NCBI GenBank assembly: GCA_945786935.1
Contig: CALZFY010000083.1
Location: 1 to 9,398, forward strand
Length of the DNA: 9,398 bases
DNA from: HGM12587 sp945786935
GTDB lineage: Bacteria; Bacillota; Clostridia; Lachnospirales; Lachnospiraceae
Direction: 5' to 3'
Shown here: piece by piece, positions 1 through 7,249 of the stretch
How positions within the stretch are numbered: the stretch's first letter is position 1
How the letters are laid out: each line of letters starts with the position of its first letter
Notes under the pieces: generated by a model
The model's input: the letters and a program-made list of their open reading frames with translations, nothing else
What the model was told of the DNA's origin: nothing
Databases searched by the model: none
Program-made: the position numbers and the translations under genes

Positions 1-836
1 TCCCCCATAGTCGTTCGGTCATATCCTCCGGCACAGATCACCACATCTTTCTGAAACAAACCGAATGCCCCGGATATGATCAGTGAACCATTAAACTTAT
101 CGAACAGTATCCGGGAGGCAAGAAAGGAACGGTCATACTCCAGCACCTGCATACAGGCCAGCAGATTTTTCGGCAGCCTGTATTTTATTACTCTTCCCTT
201 TTTCAGCTCTACATTATTGGAAGGGCGAACAGTTCCTCCTACTGCCACAACATTTCCCTGCTCCAGCACCGGCCGGACGATTTTACTCAATGAATCATAC
301 TGAAGTACCGAATCCGCATCCATACAGATAAAATACGGATAATTGGACGCATTGATCCCCATATTCAGCGCATCGGCCTTGCCGCCATTTTTCTTACGGA
401 TCAACGTCACCGGTACTTTCTGGGTCATGGACTCGTATACAAATTCTACAGGCTGACACTGCAGCTGATATCGAATCGGACGCCTGATAAACTGCATCTG
501 AAACGCATCAATCAATACCTTGGAAGTATTGTCTTTAGAGCCGTCATCCACCACTATAATCTCATAAAGCCGGTAATCAAGTGCCAGCAAAGACTTTACC
601 GTCTCCACCACCGTAACTTCTTCATTGTACGCCGGAACAACAATCGTTACAGGGATATAATAATCCTGCATCAACGTATTTTTCATTCGTTCCTGCTGTT
701 TTTTGCGATATAAGGTAGACGACCCTACCACCACCGAAAGAAACAGGAATGTAGAATATCCCACCAGATAGATTACGAAAAAAATACCCACTCCATCCAG
801 AAATACTTTAATGGCATCCATAATTCCGTCCGTCAT
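1..836 (-). CDS. Family 2 glycosyltransferase, membrane-bound, partial (C-terminus beyond window)
   Basis: Probably polymerises a polysaccharide from nucleotide sugars at the inner face of the membrane. Reading in from the ATG at 836 gives 278 codons without a stop before the window edge. A hydrophobic segment (about residues 10-38) precedes a GT-A catalytic domain: PVTIVVPAYNEE (62-73), VVDDGS (95-100), KNGGKADALNMG (149-160), the metal-binding MDADS (172-176), then a SGAFGLF stretch (255-261) and GGYDRTTMG at the cut end. The acidic catalytic base and the QxxRW motif expected of processive enzymes would lie outside the window. About 40 residues between DDGS and KNGGK form a longer insert than in typical chitin- or poly-GlcNAc-synthase-like enzymes. 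The ATG overlaps the TGA of the HEAT gene (ATGA), with AAGGGG 11 bases upstream, so translation is probably coupled. The sugar specificity cannot be told from the sequence. Confidence 0.93.
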   Translation of the reverse strand, partial: MTDGIMDAIKVFLDGVGIFFVIYLVGYSTFLFLSVVVGSSTLYRKKQQERMKNTLMQDYYIPVTIVVPAYNEEVTVVETVKSLLALDYRLYEIIVVDDGSKDNTSKVLIDAFQMQFIRRPIRYQLQCQPVEFVYESMTQKVPVTLIRKKNGGKADALNMGINASNYPYFICMDADSVLQYDSLSKIVRPVLEQGNVVAVGGTVRPSNNVELKKGRVIKYRLPKNLLACMQVLEYDRSFLASRILFDKFNGSLIISGAFGLFQKDVVICAGGYDRTTMG

Positions 837-1942
837 GTCTGATTCATCCCCTTTTCTCTGGCTTTTTTCATGTCCATGCAGTAACGAAGTATCTCTGATG
901 CATACCTGTCACCACCCTCAAAAATGTCAATCAGTTCCACATACCCCAGACCCAGGTCTTCCAGACTTTTTGCAGCATTGAGCCGTACATACCAGTTTCT
1001 GCTTGATAGCAGCCTCTTTAGCACCTGCACGGTTTTTTCTCCCGGGTAAGATGCCAGCGCAGTCGCTGCAATTGCTGCATATTCCCAGGATCGTTCCTGT
1101 TCATTTTCTACAAAATCCAAAAGAATCGGATATGCTTCGGGGGCAGGATATTTTCCAAAATACCGAATACAGGCATACTGGATTTCCGCATTTTGTTTTT
1201 TATCGCTTAGAAGTCTGAGCATAGGAACACCGTGCTCACCAGATTGAAAACGCATATAATTAAGCAGTGTTACACGCATATCCACAGAAAAGCTGTCGAA
1301 TTTATCCCAGATTTGTTCACACAATCGGCTATGACTGCCTGCAAATAACAGCAGCCCATCCGACAGCAGTTTTGGATTGTGATAGACCTCCTCCCGGTCA
1401 AGTATATGAAGAGCCTCCATGACTGCATCTACATCACCTATACTATACAATGCTTTCAGCGCATTTTCCCGGCAATACAAGTTTTGAGACCTGACCATAT
1501 CAAGCAATTGCCTGTTCATGGACGTTTCGCTGTTATTTCTCATTATTCCATATTTGTAAATAATATAAGGAAAATATGCTGCCTTAAGTTCACTTTTTTT
1601 GCTGTAGCTCTCCATCAGATAAATAAACACAGAACAGACTTCTTTCAGATAGGTATCTGTCACATCCGGGTTGACTTGTCGGAGACGTTCCATGGTTTCA
1701 TCAAATGCCATTAAATGCGAAATTTTCCTTAATTTCCAACTAAGGTAGTCTTTATGGCTGTTGCTGACAGGTTCTCCCTTTTCCACCTGATAAAACTGTT
1801 CTTCCACTGCATGCTCCATTTTCCGGCTTCTCTTCTGCAGCTGCCGGTCTTTGGCTTCAAAAACAAAAATACAGACAATGTTAAACAAAATCATACTGAC
1901 ACATATGGCCAGATATGCAAATATCAAAGTTTCTACATTCAT
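833..1942 (-). CDS. Membrane-anchored HEAT-repeat protein
   Basis: A 369-residue protein of no assigned enzymatic role. One N-terminal transmembrane helix (about residues 5-29) is followed by a charged, Lys/Arg-rich stretch (31-45), which suggests that the remainder faces the cytoplasm. From about residue 70 it is almost all alpha-helical, and from about 140 to 345 it shows HEAT-like helical pairs, for example CRENALKALYSIGD (147-160) and WYVRLNAAKSLEDLG near the C-terminus. HEAT repeats normally bind other proteins. The four-base overlap with the glycosyltransferase gene suggests that it binds or positions that enzyme (inference). A TTG at 1966 would add eight residues and sit 8 bases from the previous stop. 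I prefer the ATG at 1942, which has GAAAGG and GAGG upstream, but neither site is strong. It lies 32 bases after the barrel-protein gene. No catalytic motif is visible. Confidence 0.85.
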   Translation of the reverse strand: MNVETLIFAYLAICVSMILFNIVCIFVFEAKDRQLQKRSRKMEHAVEEQFYQVEKGEPVSNSHKDYLSWKLRKISHLMAFDETMERLRQVNPDVTDTYLKEVCSVFIYLMESYSKKSELKAAYFPYIIYKYGIMRNNSETSMNRQLLDMVRSQNLYCRENALKALYSIGDVDAVMEALHILDREEVYHNPKLLSDGLLLFAGSHSRLCEQIWDKFDSFSVDMRVTLLNYMRFQSGEHGVPMLRLLSDKKQNAEIQYACIRYFGKYPAPEAYPILLDFVENEQERSWEYAAIAATALASYPGEKTVQVLKRLLSSRNWYVRLNAAKSLEDLGLGYVELIDIFEGGDRYASEILRYCMDMKKAREKGMNQT

Positions 1943-1974
1943 CTGCCTCAGCTGCCTTTCACACAATTACTTTA

Positions 1975-4158
1975 TTACTGTTTACTTGCATTCCAGTGTT
2001 CCTGGACAACATAATAGGAATGTTTCAGCCGTTCATGATAAGTGACTTTGTCTTTCCATCCCTTCAATTCTACTTCAGACAAATGCATTCTGCCTTCCAG
2101 AGATGTATCACCTATCCCAACATACATCTGGTCAATATTCATGTAATCTACACCATAATTCCCGTCATAGTAATCATCCAGTATTTCCATACGTGACGGA
2201 TCTGCGAAATTAAGGAGCTGCCAGGGAATCTTTACTTCGATATCGTCACCTCTGCAGATAAAATCCGCCAGAGAATTAAAATTCTCCGCTTCCGGATTCG
2301 CATTTCCGAAGGTCAGTTTTCCCGTTTCAAAGGTTGTAGCTTCTTTTGCACGATATAGATCTTCTACAGGCAGTCCCATGGACAGCAGCAAGTCTATATT
2401 TACAAATTCAGGAGAGTTTGCATCAGGTATATACTCCTGTGCATAGGTATTAAAATTATAAACTTCTTCTGCATAAGTGGATCGAAGTGCTTCATATCTT
2501 TCCTGCACCACTACCCGGCTGTTATTTTTACCATTGATAACCACTAGGAAATCCACCCCACGGTCAAACATTACATCATAATTTTCACAATAACTGCTCC
2601 CTGTTTTCGGAGTAGAATCGATCGGGATTATCATACAGTCTTCCTCAAACTCCAGTCCATTTTTATGTATCCAAAAATAGACATATCCTTCATCATATTT
2701 CATAGCCAGCGTCATATTGTCGCTTCCTGCCACCACATCTTCTTCTCTCCATTCAGAGACATCACCATCCACATAGCACACAGATTGCTGTTCTCCCGGG
2801 TCAAATGCCAGAAAGCCAAAGTGCCGCTCGCAGGTCTGAGCATCCAACCAGTAAGGGGATCTTTTCATATCAATCTGATGCAATGTATTCCATGAACGTT
2901 TGATCCACTCATCCTGCCATGAATAGACAATACTTCCCGCACATCCCGCTGCCATAATATCTTCATAACATTGCAGCAAAGCCAGTCCCTGTTCACTCTC
3001 AGACATATAACCCTGGTTTCTTCCTGTATTACTGTCTATCTGTGCGATGCCTCTTCCTGTCGGAACACCAAATTCAGCAATCACCACCGGCATTTCATGA
3101 TGCTGCTGAAGCGCAGAGAGATATGCATAGTAACTGTTAAAACTTCCGTCTTCTTTCATATATTTTTGCTTATCTTCGATGCCATAAGGAGACAGATCAT
3201 CAATATATCCGAAATAATTCGGGAAATACGTAAATACATGGTAAGATGCAAATTGTCCCGCAATCACTTTATCTGTAGATTTAATATGCTCTACATCAAT
3301 ATCTGTTCCTTTGTAGAAAAATTCTGATATTTTTTCAGAATAACCAAAGGGATCCGTAATCGGCCAATTGGAAAATGCAAAAACCCTCTGCTGTTTATAT
3401 CGTTTGCTTTCATAAGCAATTGCCTCATTTCCTACACGGGCAAGCATCGCCTCAAAAGCAGTCCCTTCTTCTGTCGTATACAAATATTCTCCTGAAAAAG
3501 AGCAATACTTGTCATTATTTTTATATTTCTCATTTGTATAGGATACCAGTCCGTCGTCCCAGTCGATACCAAAGATATAGCCGATCACCCACGGAGAAAC
3601 ATCATACCGAAAACTTCCGGATCCCATACTTGCCGCTCGTCCCAATGATATCTTTCTTTCGCCATGGATCACATCAATCATTACTTTGCAGTCTTCCAGG
3701 AACTGTTTATAAATATCATCCTGATACGCATCCCTGTATGAATTATTCACATAGTCATTCACCCAGACACCCTGGATCAGATAGAGCGGATTTTCCCTGG
3801 CAGAGTTATATTCATAAAATGCTTCATAAAAATCTTCTGCCTGAATCATATAGACACGTATGGTATTCGCGCCCATCTCCTGTATATACTGAAACCATCT
3901 CATATATGTTTCTTTATCAATAGCAAAATCTGTAGACCATTTTCCCGGTTGTGAGGAGCCCATATTGACCCCTTTGATCTCAAATTTCTCATAGCCTGAC
4001 CCTTTATTCAGATAAATGCTGTCACCTTCCGTTTTCACAAACGTTGTTACCGGCTGATCCGGATGGAAATCAATATAAAATCCCATTTGGTAATAAGCAA
4101 AATTCCAGCCAATATACATGGCAACAAGCGCAGTAATGATAATAACAAATTTTTTCAT
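1975..4158 (-). CDS. Membrane-anchored glycoside hydrolase-like TIM barrel with C-terminal CBM9-like domain
   Basis: A 727-residue protein likely to act outside the membrane on a polysaccharide. An N-terminal hydrophobic helix (about 5-24) after MKKF is a signal anchor. Residues about 55-445 look like a clan GH-A barrel of the kind annotated as a family 2 TIM barrel: FEIKGVNMG (59-67), NTIRVYM (98-104), VIGYIFGIDWDD (191-202), VVIAEFGVPTGRG (358-370, with E362 as probable nucleophile) and YSWQDEW (412-418). The usual strand-4 acid/base Glu appears to be Asp (D199), so activity is uncertain. Residues about 460-695 look like a CBM9/DOMON-type beta-sandwich, opening with VDGDVSEW (463-470) and including VKIPWQLLNFADPS. 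A GTG six bases upstream is in frame, but AGGAAG five bases before the ATG at 4158 favours the ATG. It lies 12 bases after the CotH-like gene. It could trim, release or bind the product of the downstream glycosyltransferase. Confidence 0.85.
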   Translation of the reverse strand: MKKFVIIITALVAMYIGWNFAYYQMGFYIDFHPDQPVTTFVKTEGDSIYLNKGSGYEKFEIKGVNMGSSQPGKWSTDFAIDKETYMRWFQYIQEMGANTIRVYMIQAEDFYEAFYEYNSARENPLYLIQGVWVNDYVNNSYRDAYQDDIYKQFLEDCKVMIDVIHGERKISLGRAASMGSGSFRYDVSPWVIGYIFGIDWDDGLVSYTNEKYKNNDKYCSFSGEYLYTTEEGTAFEAMLARVGNEAIAYESKRYKQQRVFAFSNWPITDPFGYSEKISEFFYKGTDIDVEHIKSTDKVIAGQFASYHVFTYFPNYFGYIDDLSPYGIEDKQKYMKEDGSFNSYYAYLSALQQHHEMPVVIAEFGVPTGRGIAQIDSNTGRNQGYMSESEQGLALLQCYEDIMAAGCAGSIVYSWQDEWIKRSWNTLHQIDMKRSPYWLDAQTCERHFGFLAFDPGEQQSVCYVDGDVSEWREEDVVAGSDNMTLAMKYDEGYVYFWIHKNGLEFEEDCMIIPIDSTPKTGSSYCENYDVMFDRGVDFLVVINGKNNSRVVVQERYEALRSTYAEEVYNFNTYAQEYIPDANSPEFVNIDLLLSMGLPVEDLYRAKEATTFETGKLTFGNANPEAENFNSLADFICRGDDIEVKIPWQLLNFADPSRMEILDDYYDGNYGVDYMNIDQMYVGIGDTSLEGRMHLSEVELKGWKDKVTYHERLKHSYYVVQEHWNASKQ

Positions 4159-4170
4159 AAGCACTTCCTG

Positions 4171-5655
4171 TCAATTCACAGTTTCATTATATTTCTTAAC
4201 CTTTGATTCCACGGAATATTGTCTGAGGGTCTCGATATTGCTATCCAGCCACGATATACGAATATGCAAAAATCTTTTCAGCTGTTCGATTGCCTCATCA
4301 TAAGAATGGATTTCTCTATCTTCTGCATTAAGCAAACGAAATTCTTCATCAAATGTATATCCCCACTTTTCGAAATTGCGGTCGACAGCATCCCCCAGAT
4401 ATTCCACCACATCATCAATATATGCATACAGAAATTCCTCACTGAAAACAGTGTTTTGTAATTTCCGATAACGCTTAATGATCTGTTCCGTGAAGTCCTC
4501 ATCCTTTGTCAGCATATAGTACCAGAAGGTATTGTGCAGGAAAAAACTTCTGGTGTGCACATCTCCCTCCTGATACATGTCACAGGAATTATTAAAATCC
4601 CAGACACACATACGAAAGAGACCATCTATGTCTTTATATACATAAGTAGACAAAGCCCCCGCATCCACATTACAGGTCAACTCATTGATCAGGAAATAAT
4701 CCACAAAAGAATCTACATCGATTCTTTTGTAATAACCATATTTTTTATTATCATAATCATAAGAATACAGTGCTTTCTCAAATGCAGAAACATCCTGGGT
4801 AATTGCTTCTTTTAATTCCGGTGTCAGGTTTGCCATACCCGGATATTCAATATTAAAGATCTGTTCCGCAGCCAATCTCATAGAGTATGTAGAAAAGTTG
4901 TTGATATTCTTCATCTCGTTCTTGCTTCCCTGATCCACCCGAAGCAGATAACCCGTAAATGTATTGTCTTTTCTGTTCACTTCCAGATTAAGTCTTGCCC
5001 CATCTTTTCCGGCAGTTATTTTCTCTGTCATCAGATAAACGCCCTGGTATTCTCCGTTGACCATCACTTCACAGAAACGCACATTGGGGGCATAATCCAT
5101 AATTTCTCCGGCAATATTATACCACATATAATTTCTGATCAGCGTCTTATCAAGGAACGGACCATGCAGCACCCATTCATGGTGGGCATCCATCCCCATG
5201 ACATTTTGGGGATTATTTTTGCCATTTTCATCAATCAAAGTCACTCCATAATTGGGCTTGTCAAAATGTCTGGATGATCGCCCTCTCACATGAATCATCA
5301 TATTGCTGCTCACAGAAGGAGTATCATCCACATGATTATTTTTTGTTTCATCATCAATGATCGTGATATATCCTGGAATTTCTGTAGAACCGTCTTCTGC
5401 AGTAGTGTACACCATCTGGCCATCTTCTGTTTTTCGAATAGACCTTCCAGGGATTTCCACACCACCTGTATCAATGAGCACCAGTGGCAGATGGGTACAA
5501 AAAATCTCATCTCCGTGGCTGCACGGCTCCTTCGATAATGCCTCCAAATGCTGATGATAACGATTCTCGCTTTTATCTCTGATCAGCGCAGGAATCACAA
5601 GACACAGACAGATCACAACCACGCAGGCACTTATTCCCCAGAGCTTATATTTCAC
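4171..5655 (-). CDS. CotH-family protein kinase homologue, membrane-anchored
   Basis: A 494-residue member of the CotH family, whose spore-coat founder is an atypical protein kinase. The GTG start at 5655 is chosen because AAGGAGG ends eight bases upstream. A hydrophobic helix (about 5-25) after MKYK should export the protein and anchor it outside the cell membrane. The CotH core follows: IHVRGRSS and FDKPNYGVTL (121-140), GPFLDKTLIRNYM (165-177), VNGEYQGVYLMTEKI (199-213), INELTCNVDAG (323-333) and VWDFNNS (351-357). D353 in the last motif is a probable metal-binding Asp, and K133 or another nearby Lys is a candidate for nucleotide binding. No coat-protein genes lie nearby. The setting instead joins it to VTC and DUF4956 proteins upstream and polysaccharide genes downstream, so its target may be a cell-surface protein or the glycan (inference). 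The long helical tail (about 385-490) has no recognised domain. Confidence 0.9.
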   Translation of the reverse strand: MKYKLWGISACVVVICLCLVIPALIRDKSENRYHQHLEALSKEPCSHGDEIFCTHLPLVLIDTGGVEIPGRSIRKTEDGQMVYTTAEDGSTEIPGYITIIDDETKNNHVDDTPSVSSNMMIHVRGRSSRHFDKPNYGVTLIDENGKNNPQNVMGMDAHHEWVLHGPFLDKTLIRNYMWYNIAGEIMDYAPNVRFCEVMVNGEYQGVYLMTEKITAGKDGARLNLEVNRKDNTFTGYLLRVDQGSKNEMKNINNFSTYSMRLAAEQIFNIEYPGMANLTPELKEAITQDVSAFEKALYSYDYDNKKYGYYKRIDVDSFVDYFLINELTCNVDAGALSTYVYKDIDGLFRMCVWDFNNSCDMYQEGDVHTRSFFLHNTFWYYMLTKDEDFTEQIIKRYRKLQNTVFSEEFLYAYIDDVVEYLGDAVDRNFEKWGYTFDEEFRLLNAEDREIHSYDEAIEQLKRFLHIRISWLDSNIETLRQYSVESKVKKYNETVN

Positions 5656-5663
5656 TTCTGTTT

Positions 5664-5670
5664 CCTCCTT
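5664..5670 (-). promoter_or_regulatory. Ribosome binding site of the CotH-like gene
   Basis: AAGGAGG on the minus strand is followed by eight bases and then GTG at 5655. It is the strongest such site in this 51-base gap and fixes a non-ATG start. The rest of the gap shows no clear promoter or terminator, so the gene is probably co-transcribed with the DUF4956 gene. Confidence 0.8.
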
Positions 5671-5706
5671 AACCTATGCTGTTGTGTGTGCCGCTATACA
5701 GATTCC

Positions 5707-6384
5707 TTAGTTAGATACCTCATCATTCTGCATGACTACATTGACGTATTCTATTTCACCCAGAGCATAGATCGCATCACACACGTTGTTTTCCCTTTTT
5801 TCTGTCTCTTTTAAAGTTTTCTGTGTAATCTCATAGATAAATTCCACATGTGATTCACTGGTGTTGCGCACCCGAAGAACCGCCTTGTTTTTAAACATTT
5901 TAAAGACCTGGGCCTGAATTGCATTCTGCTTTGATCTTCCTGCACGGATGATCAAAAGCATACGGTTATCACTTTTAATACATCCCAAAAGTAATAAAAC
6001 GAGAAAGGTAACCGTACTTCCAATTGCTGCTACCATGTAATCTCCAACACCGCAGCAGATACCTGCAATAATTGTCCAGAATATGTATACGGTGTCTCTG
6101 GAATCTTTGATTGCAGTACGAAAACGCACGATGGACAATGCACCTACCATACCAAGAGAAAGTGCGATATTGTTGCCGATCACCGTCATAACTGTACCGG
6201 TAAGCACCGTAAGAGCTACCAAAGATGCGTTAAACTTCTTACTGTAAATCGTTCCTCTGTGAGATATGGCATAAGAAATAAAAATTAAAAACCCCAATAA
6301 GGCCGCAGCGCAGAGATTCATCAGAACCTGTTCCCATGTCATATCCGACTGATTTGCAAATAGATTGTAAATTTGTTCTCTCAT
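5707..6384 (-). CDS. DUF4956 family integral membrane protein
   Basis: A 225-residue membrane protein of unknown function. Hydrophobic segments lie at about residues 20-40, 53-70, 72-85, 98-115 and 117-136, so there are four or five membrane helices. The family signature is clear: NNIALSLGMVGALSIVRFRT (71-90) followed directly by AIKDSRDTVY (91-100), with conserved Arg and Asp residues between helices. Residues about 140-225 form a soluble, mixed alpha/beta tail (RMLLIIRAG, VEFIYEITQKT, GEIEYVNVVMQN), which resembles the small regulatory tails of MgtC-like membrane proteins. An in-frame ATG at 6420 lies inside the VTC gene and lacks a ribosome binding site. The ATG at 6384 follows AAAGGAGAGG and is preferred. 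The gap from the VTC stop is 13 bases. Family members commonly sit beside VTC-domain genes, which suggests that the two proteins work together, perhaps as membrane port and enzyme (inference). Confidence 0.92.
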   Translation of the reverse strand: MREQIYNLFANQSDMTWEQVLMNLCAAALLGFLIFISYAISHRGTIYSKKFNASLVALTVLTGTVMTVIGNNIALSLGMVGALSIVRFRTAIKDSRDTVYIFWTIIAGICCGVGDYMVAAIGSTVTFLVLLLLGCIKSDNRMLLIIRAGRSKQNAIQAQVFKMFKNKAVLRVRNTSESHVEFIYEITQKTLKETEKRENNVCDAIYALGEIEYVNVVMQNDEVSN

Positions 6385-6389
6385 AGTGT

Positions 6390-6399
6390 CCTCTCCTTT
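6390..6399 (-). promoter_or_regulatory. Ribosome binding site of the DUF4956 gene
   Basis: AAAGGAGAGG on the minus strand overlaps the TAA stop of the VTC gene and lies five bases before the ATG at 6384. It decides between this ATG and the earlier in-frame ATG at 6420. The overlap of stop codon and binding site is typical of translational coupling. Confidence 0.75.
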
Positions 6400-7093
6400 A
6401 TAATCTTGTCTGGTATCCATTTTGTCTTGCCAGGCAGTATTTACTTACAGACAATTCACTTTTATCGATACTGTTGATCATCCGTCTGATATATTCCAGC
6501 AGAAAACCGTTAAACTTTACTTCCAGCACCACATCAAATTTATCCAGAACCGGATTCATGTTCAGATGCGGGGAAAATAAATCAAAACAACTCTCTGTAG
6601 CTACAATATTATTATCAAAAGTAATCCTTATTTTGTTTTCTTTTGCAATATATGCTTTCCTGTTATACTGTACAATGGTTTTCGGCCGATAACATTTGCA
6701 CTGCATCAATCCGTAACATTCCAGAGCAAACTTTTCCGGATATTTCAACAACGGAGAATAATCACCGTCGATCATCCGTCTGGCATCCTCTCTGGATATC
6801 CGCAAAGACCGCTTCAGCTGACTGCTCCCTTGTTTCTGCTTCATCTCAAGAACAGCAAAATCATTGTCCGGATCATAACATCGAAGGCGAATCTTTCGTC
6901 TGGTCTCAATACCTGCCAGCTTATCAAAATAATCTCCATCATACACGGTATCAAAGTATAACGAACGTATCATATATCCATGGGTGCCGTTATGTTTATC
7001 CTGCAAAAGCACCTGATCCAGCTGGTGACTTTTTTTCAAAAATTCTTCTACTGAAATTAGAAATTTCTTTTCTTCCCGAAATACCTGATTCAC
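6398..7093 (-). CDS. VTC-domain (triphosphate tunnel) protein, polyphosphate polymerase-like
   Basis: A 231-residue cytoplasmic protein consisting only of a VTC domain, the fold that makes polyphosphate from ATP in the yeast Vtc4 subunit. Charged residues expected to line the tunnel are all present: REEKKF (6-11), IRSLYFD (42-48), TRRKIRLRCYD (64-74), EMKQK (83-87), KRSLRIS (94-100), QYNRKAY (142-148), KIRITFD (154-160), EVKF (191-194) and a C-terminal SVSKY (215-219). A catalytically competent fold is therefore likely, but the reaction could be polyphosphate synthesis, triphosphate hydrolysis or another phosphotransfer. There is no SPX domain and no membrane helix. The GTG at 7093 is chosen because AGGAGG lies six bases upstream. 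Starting at the TTG at 7168 would add 25 residues that resemble nothing in the family and lack a binding site. It is the first gene of the tight cluster and sits 13 bases before the DUF4956 gene. Confidence 0.93.
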   Translation of the reverse strand: MNQVFREEKKFLISVEEFLKKSHQLDQVLLQDKHNGTHGYMIRSLYFDTVYDGDYFDKLAGIETRRKIRLRCYDPDNDFAVLEMKQKQGSSQLKRSLRISREDARRMIDGDYSPLLKYPEKFALECYGLMQCKCYRPKTIVQYNRKAYIAKENKIRITFDNNIVATESCFDLFSPHLNMNPVLDKFDVVLEVKFNGFLLEYIRRMINSIDKSELSVSKYCLARQNGYQTRL

Positions 7094-7099
7094 TGAAGA

Positions 7100-7105
7100 C
7101 CTCCT
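7100..7105 (-). promoter_or_regulatory. Ribosome binding site of the VTC gene
   Basis: A perfect AGGAGG on the minus strand lies six bases before the GTG at 7093. The conserved EEKKF motif begins only a few residues after this start, which supports GTG over the upstream TTG at 7168. Confidence 0.85.
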
Positions 7106-7249
7106 ATTCCATAATACTAATGTAAAAACCGGCTGCAACATTTTGACCTGTTGGACTGCTTCAAACAATCAATCTTCTGTTGCTTTCAATCTCTCCGCAA
7201 GACTGAAAGTTGTTGGGTTCTTTACATAGATTAAATATCAATTTATAAA
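7106..7249 (-). other. Intergenic leader between GGDEF and VTC genes
   Basis: The largest non-coding stretch in the window. It has no clear intrinsic terminator after the GGDEF gene and no recognisable c-di-GMP riboswitch consensus. Two weak items are visible. One is an imperfect hairpin at 7183-7209, where CTTTCA pairs with TGAAAG and a short inner TCT/AGA stem closes a five-base loop. The other is a promoter-like pair, TTGCAG and TATTAT, 16 bases apart at 7138-7111. Neither is convincing alone. The operon may begin here or be read through from the GGDEF gene. Confidence 0.4.

Noticed and set aside
76..303. 75-codon open frame on the plus strand
   Set aside because: It is antisense to the glycosyltransferase, whose motifs read continuously through the region on the minus strand.
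3375..3923. 182-codon open frame on the plus strand
   Set aside because: It lies wholly antisense to the glycosidase-like gene, and its translation is rich in His, Ser and Tyr with no recognisable domain.
6643..7125. 160-codon open frame on the plus strand
   Set aside because: It is antisense to the VTC gene, whose conserved motifs fully explain this stretch.
7111..7138. Promoter-like TTGCAG and TATTAT, 16 bases apart, on the minus strand before the VTC gene
   Set aside because: Transcription would start within or next to the AGGAGG site at 7100-7105, leaving almost no leader. The match is moderate in an AT-rich gap, so I do not call it.
7094..7168. N-terminal extension of the VTC protein from a TTG at 7168
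   Set aside because: No ribosome binding site precedes the TTG, the 25 extra residues do not resemble the family, and a perfect AGGAGG serves the GTG at 7093.
7094..7249. c-di-GMP riboswitch upstream of the VTC gene
   Set aside because: The gap lacks the conserved class I core motifs and no class II-like fold could be recognised by eye. A covariance-model search would settle it.
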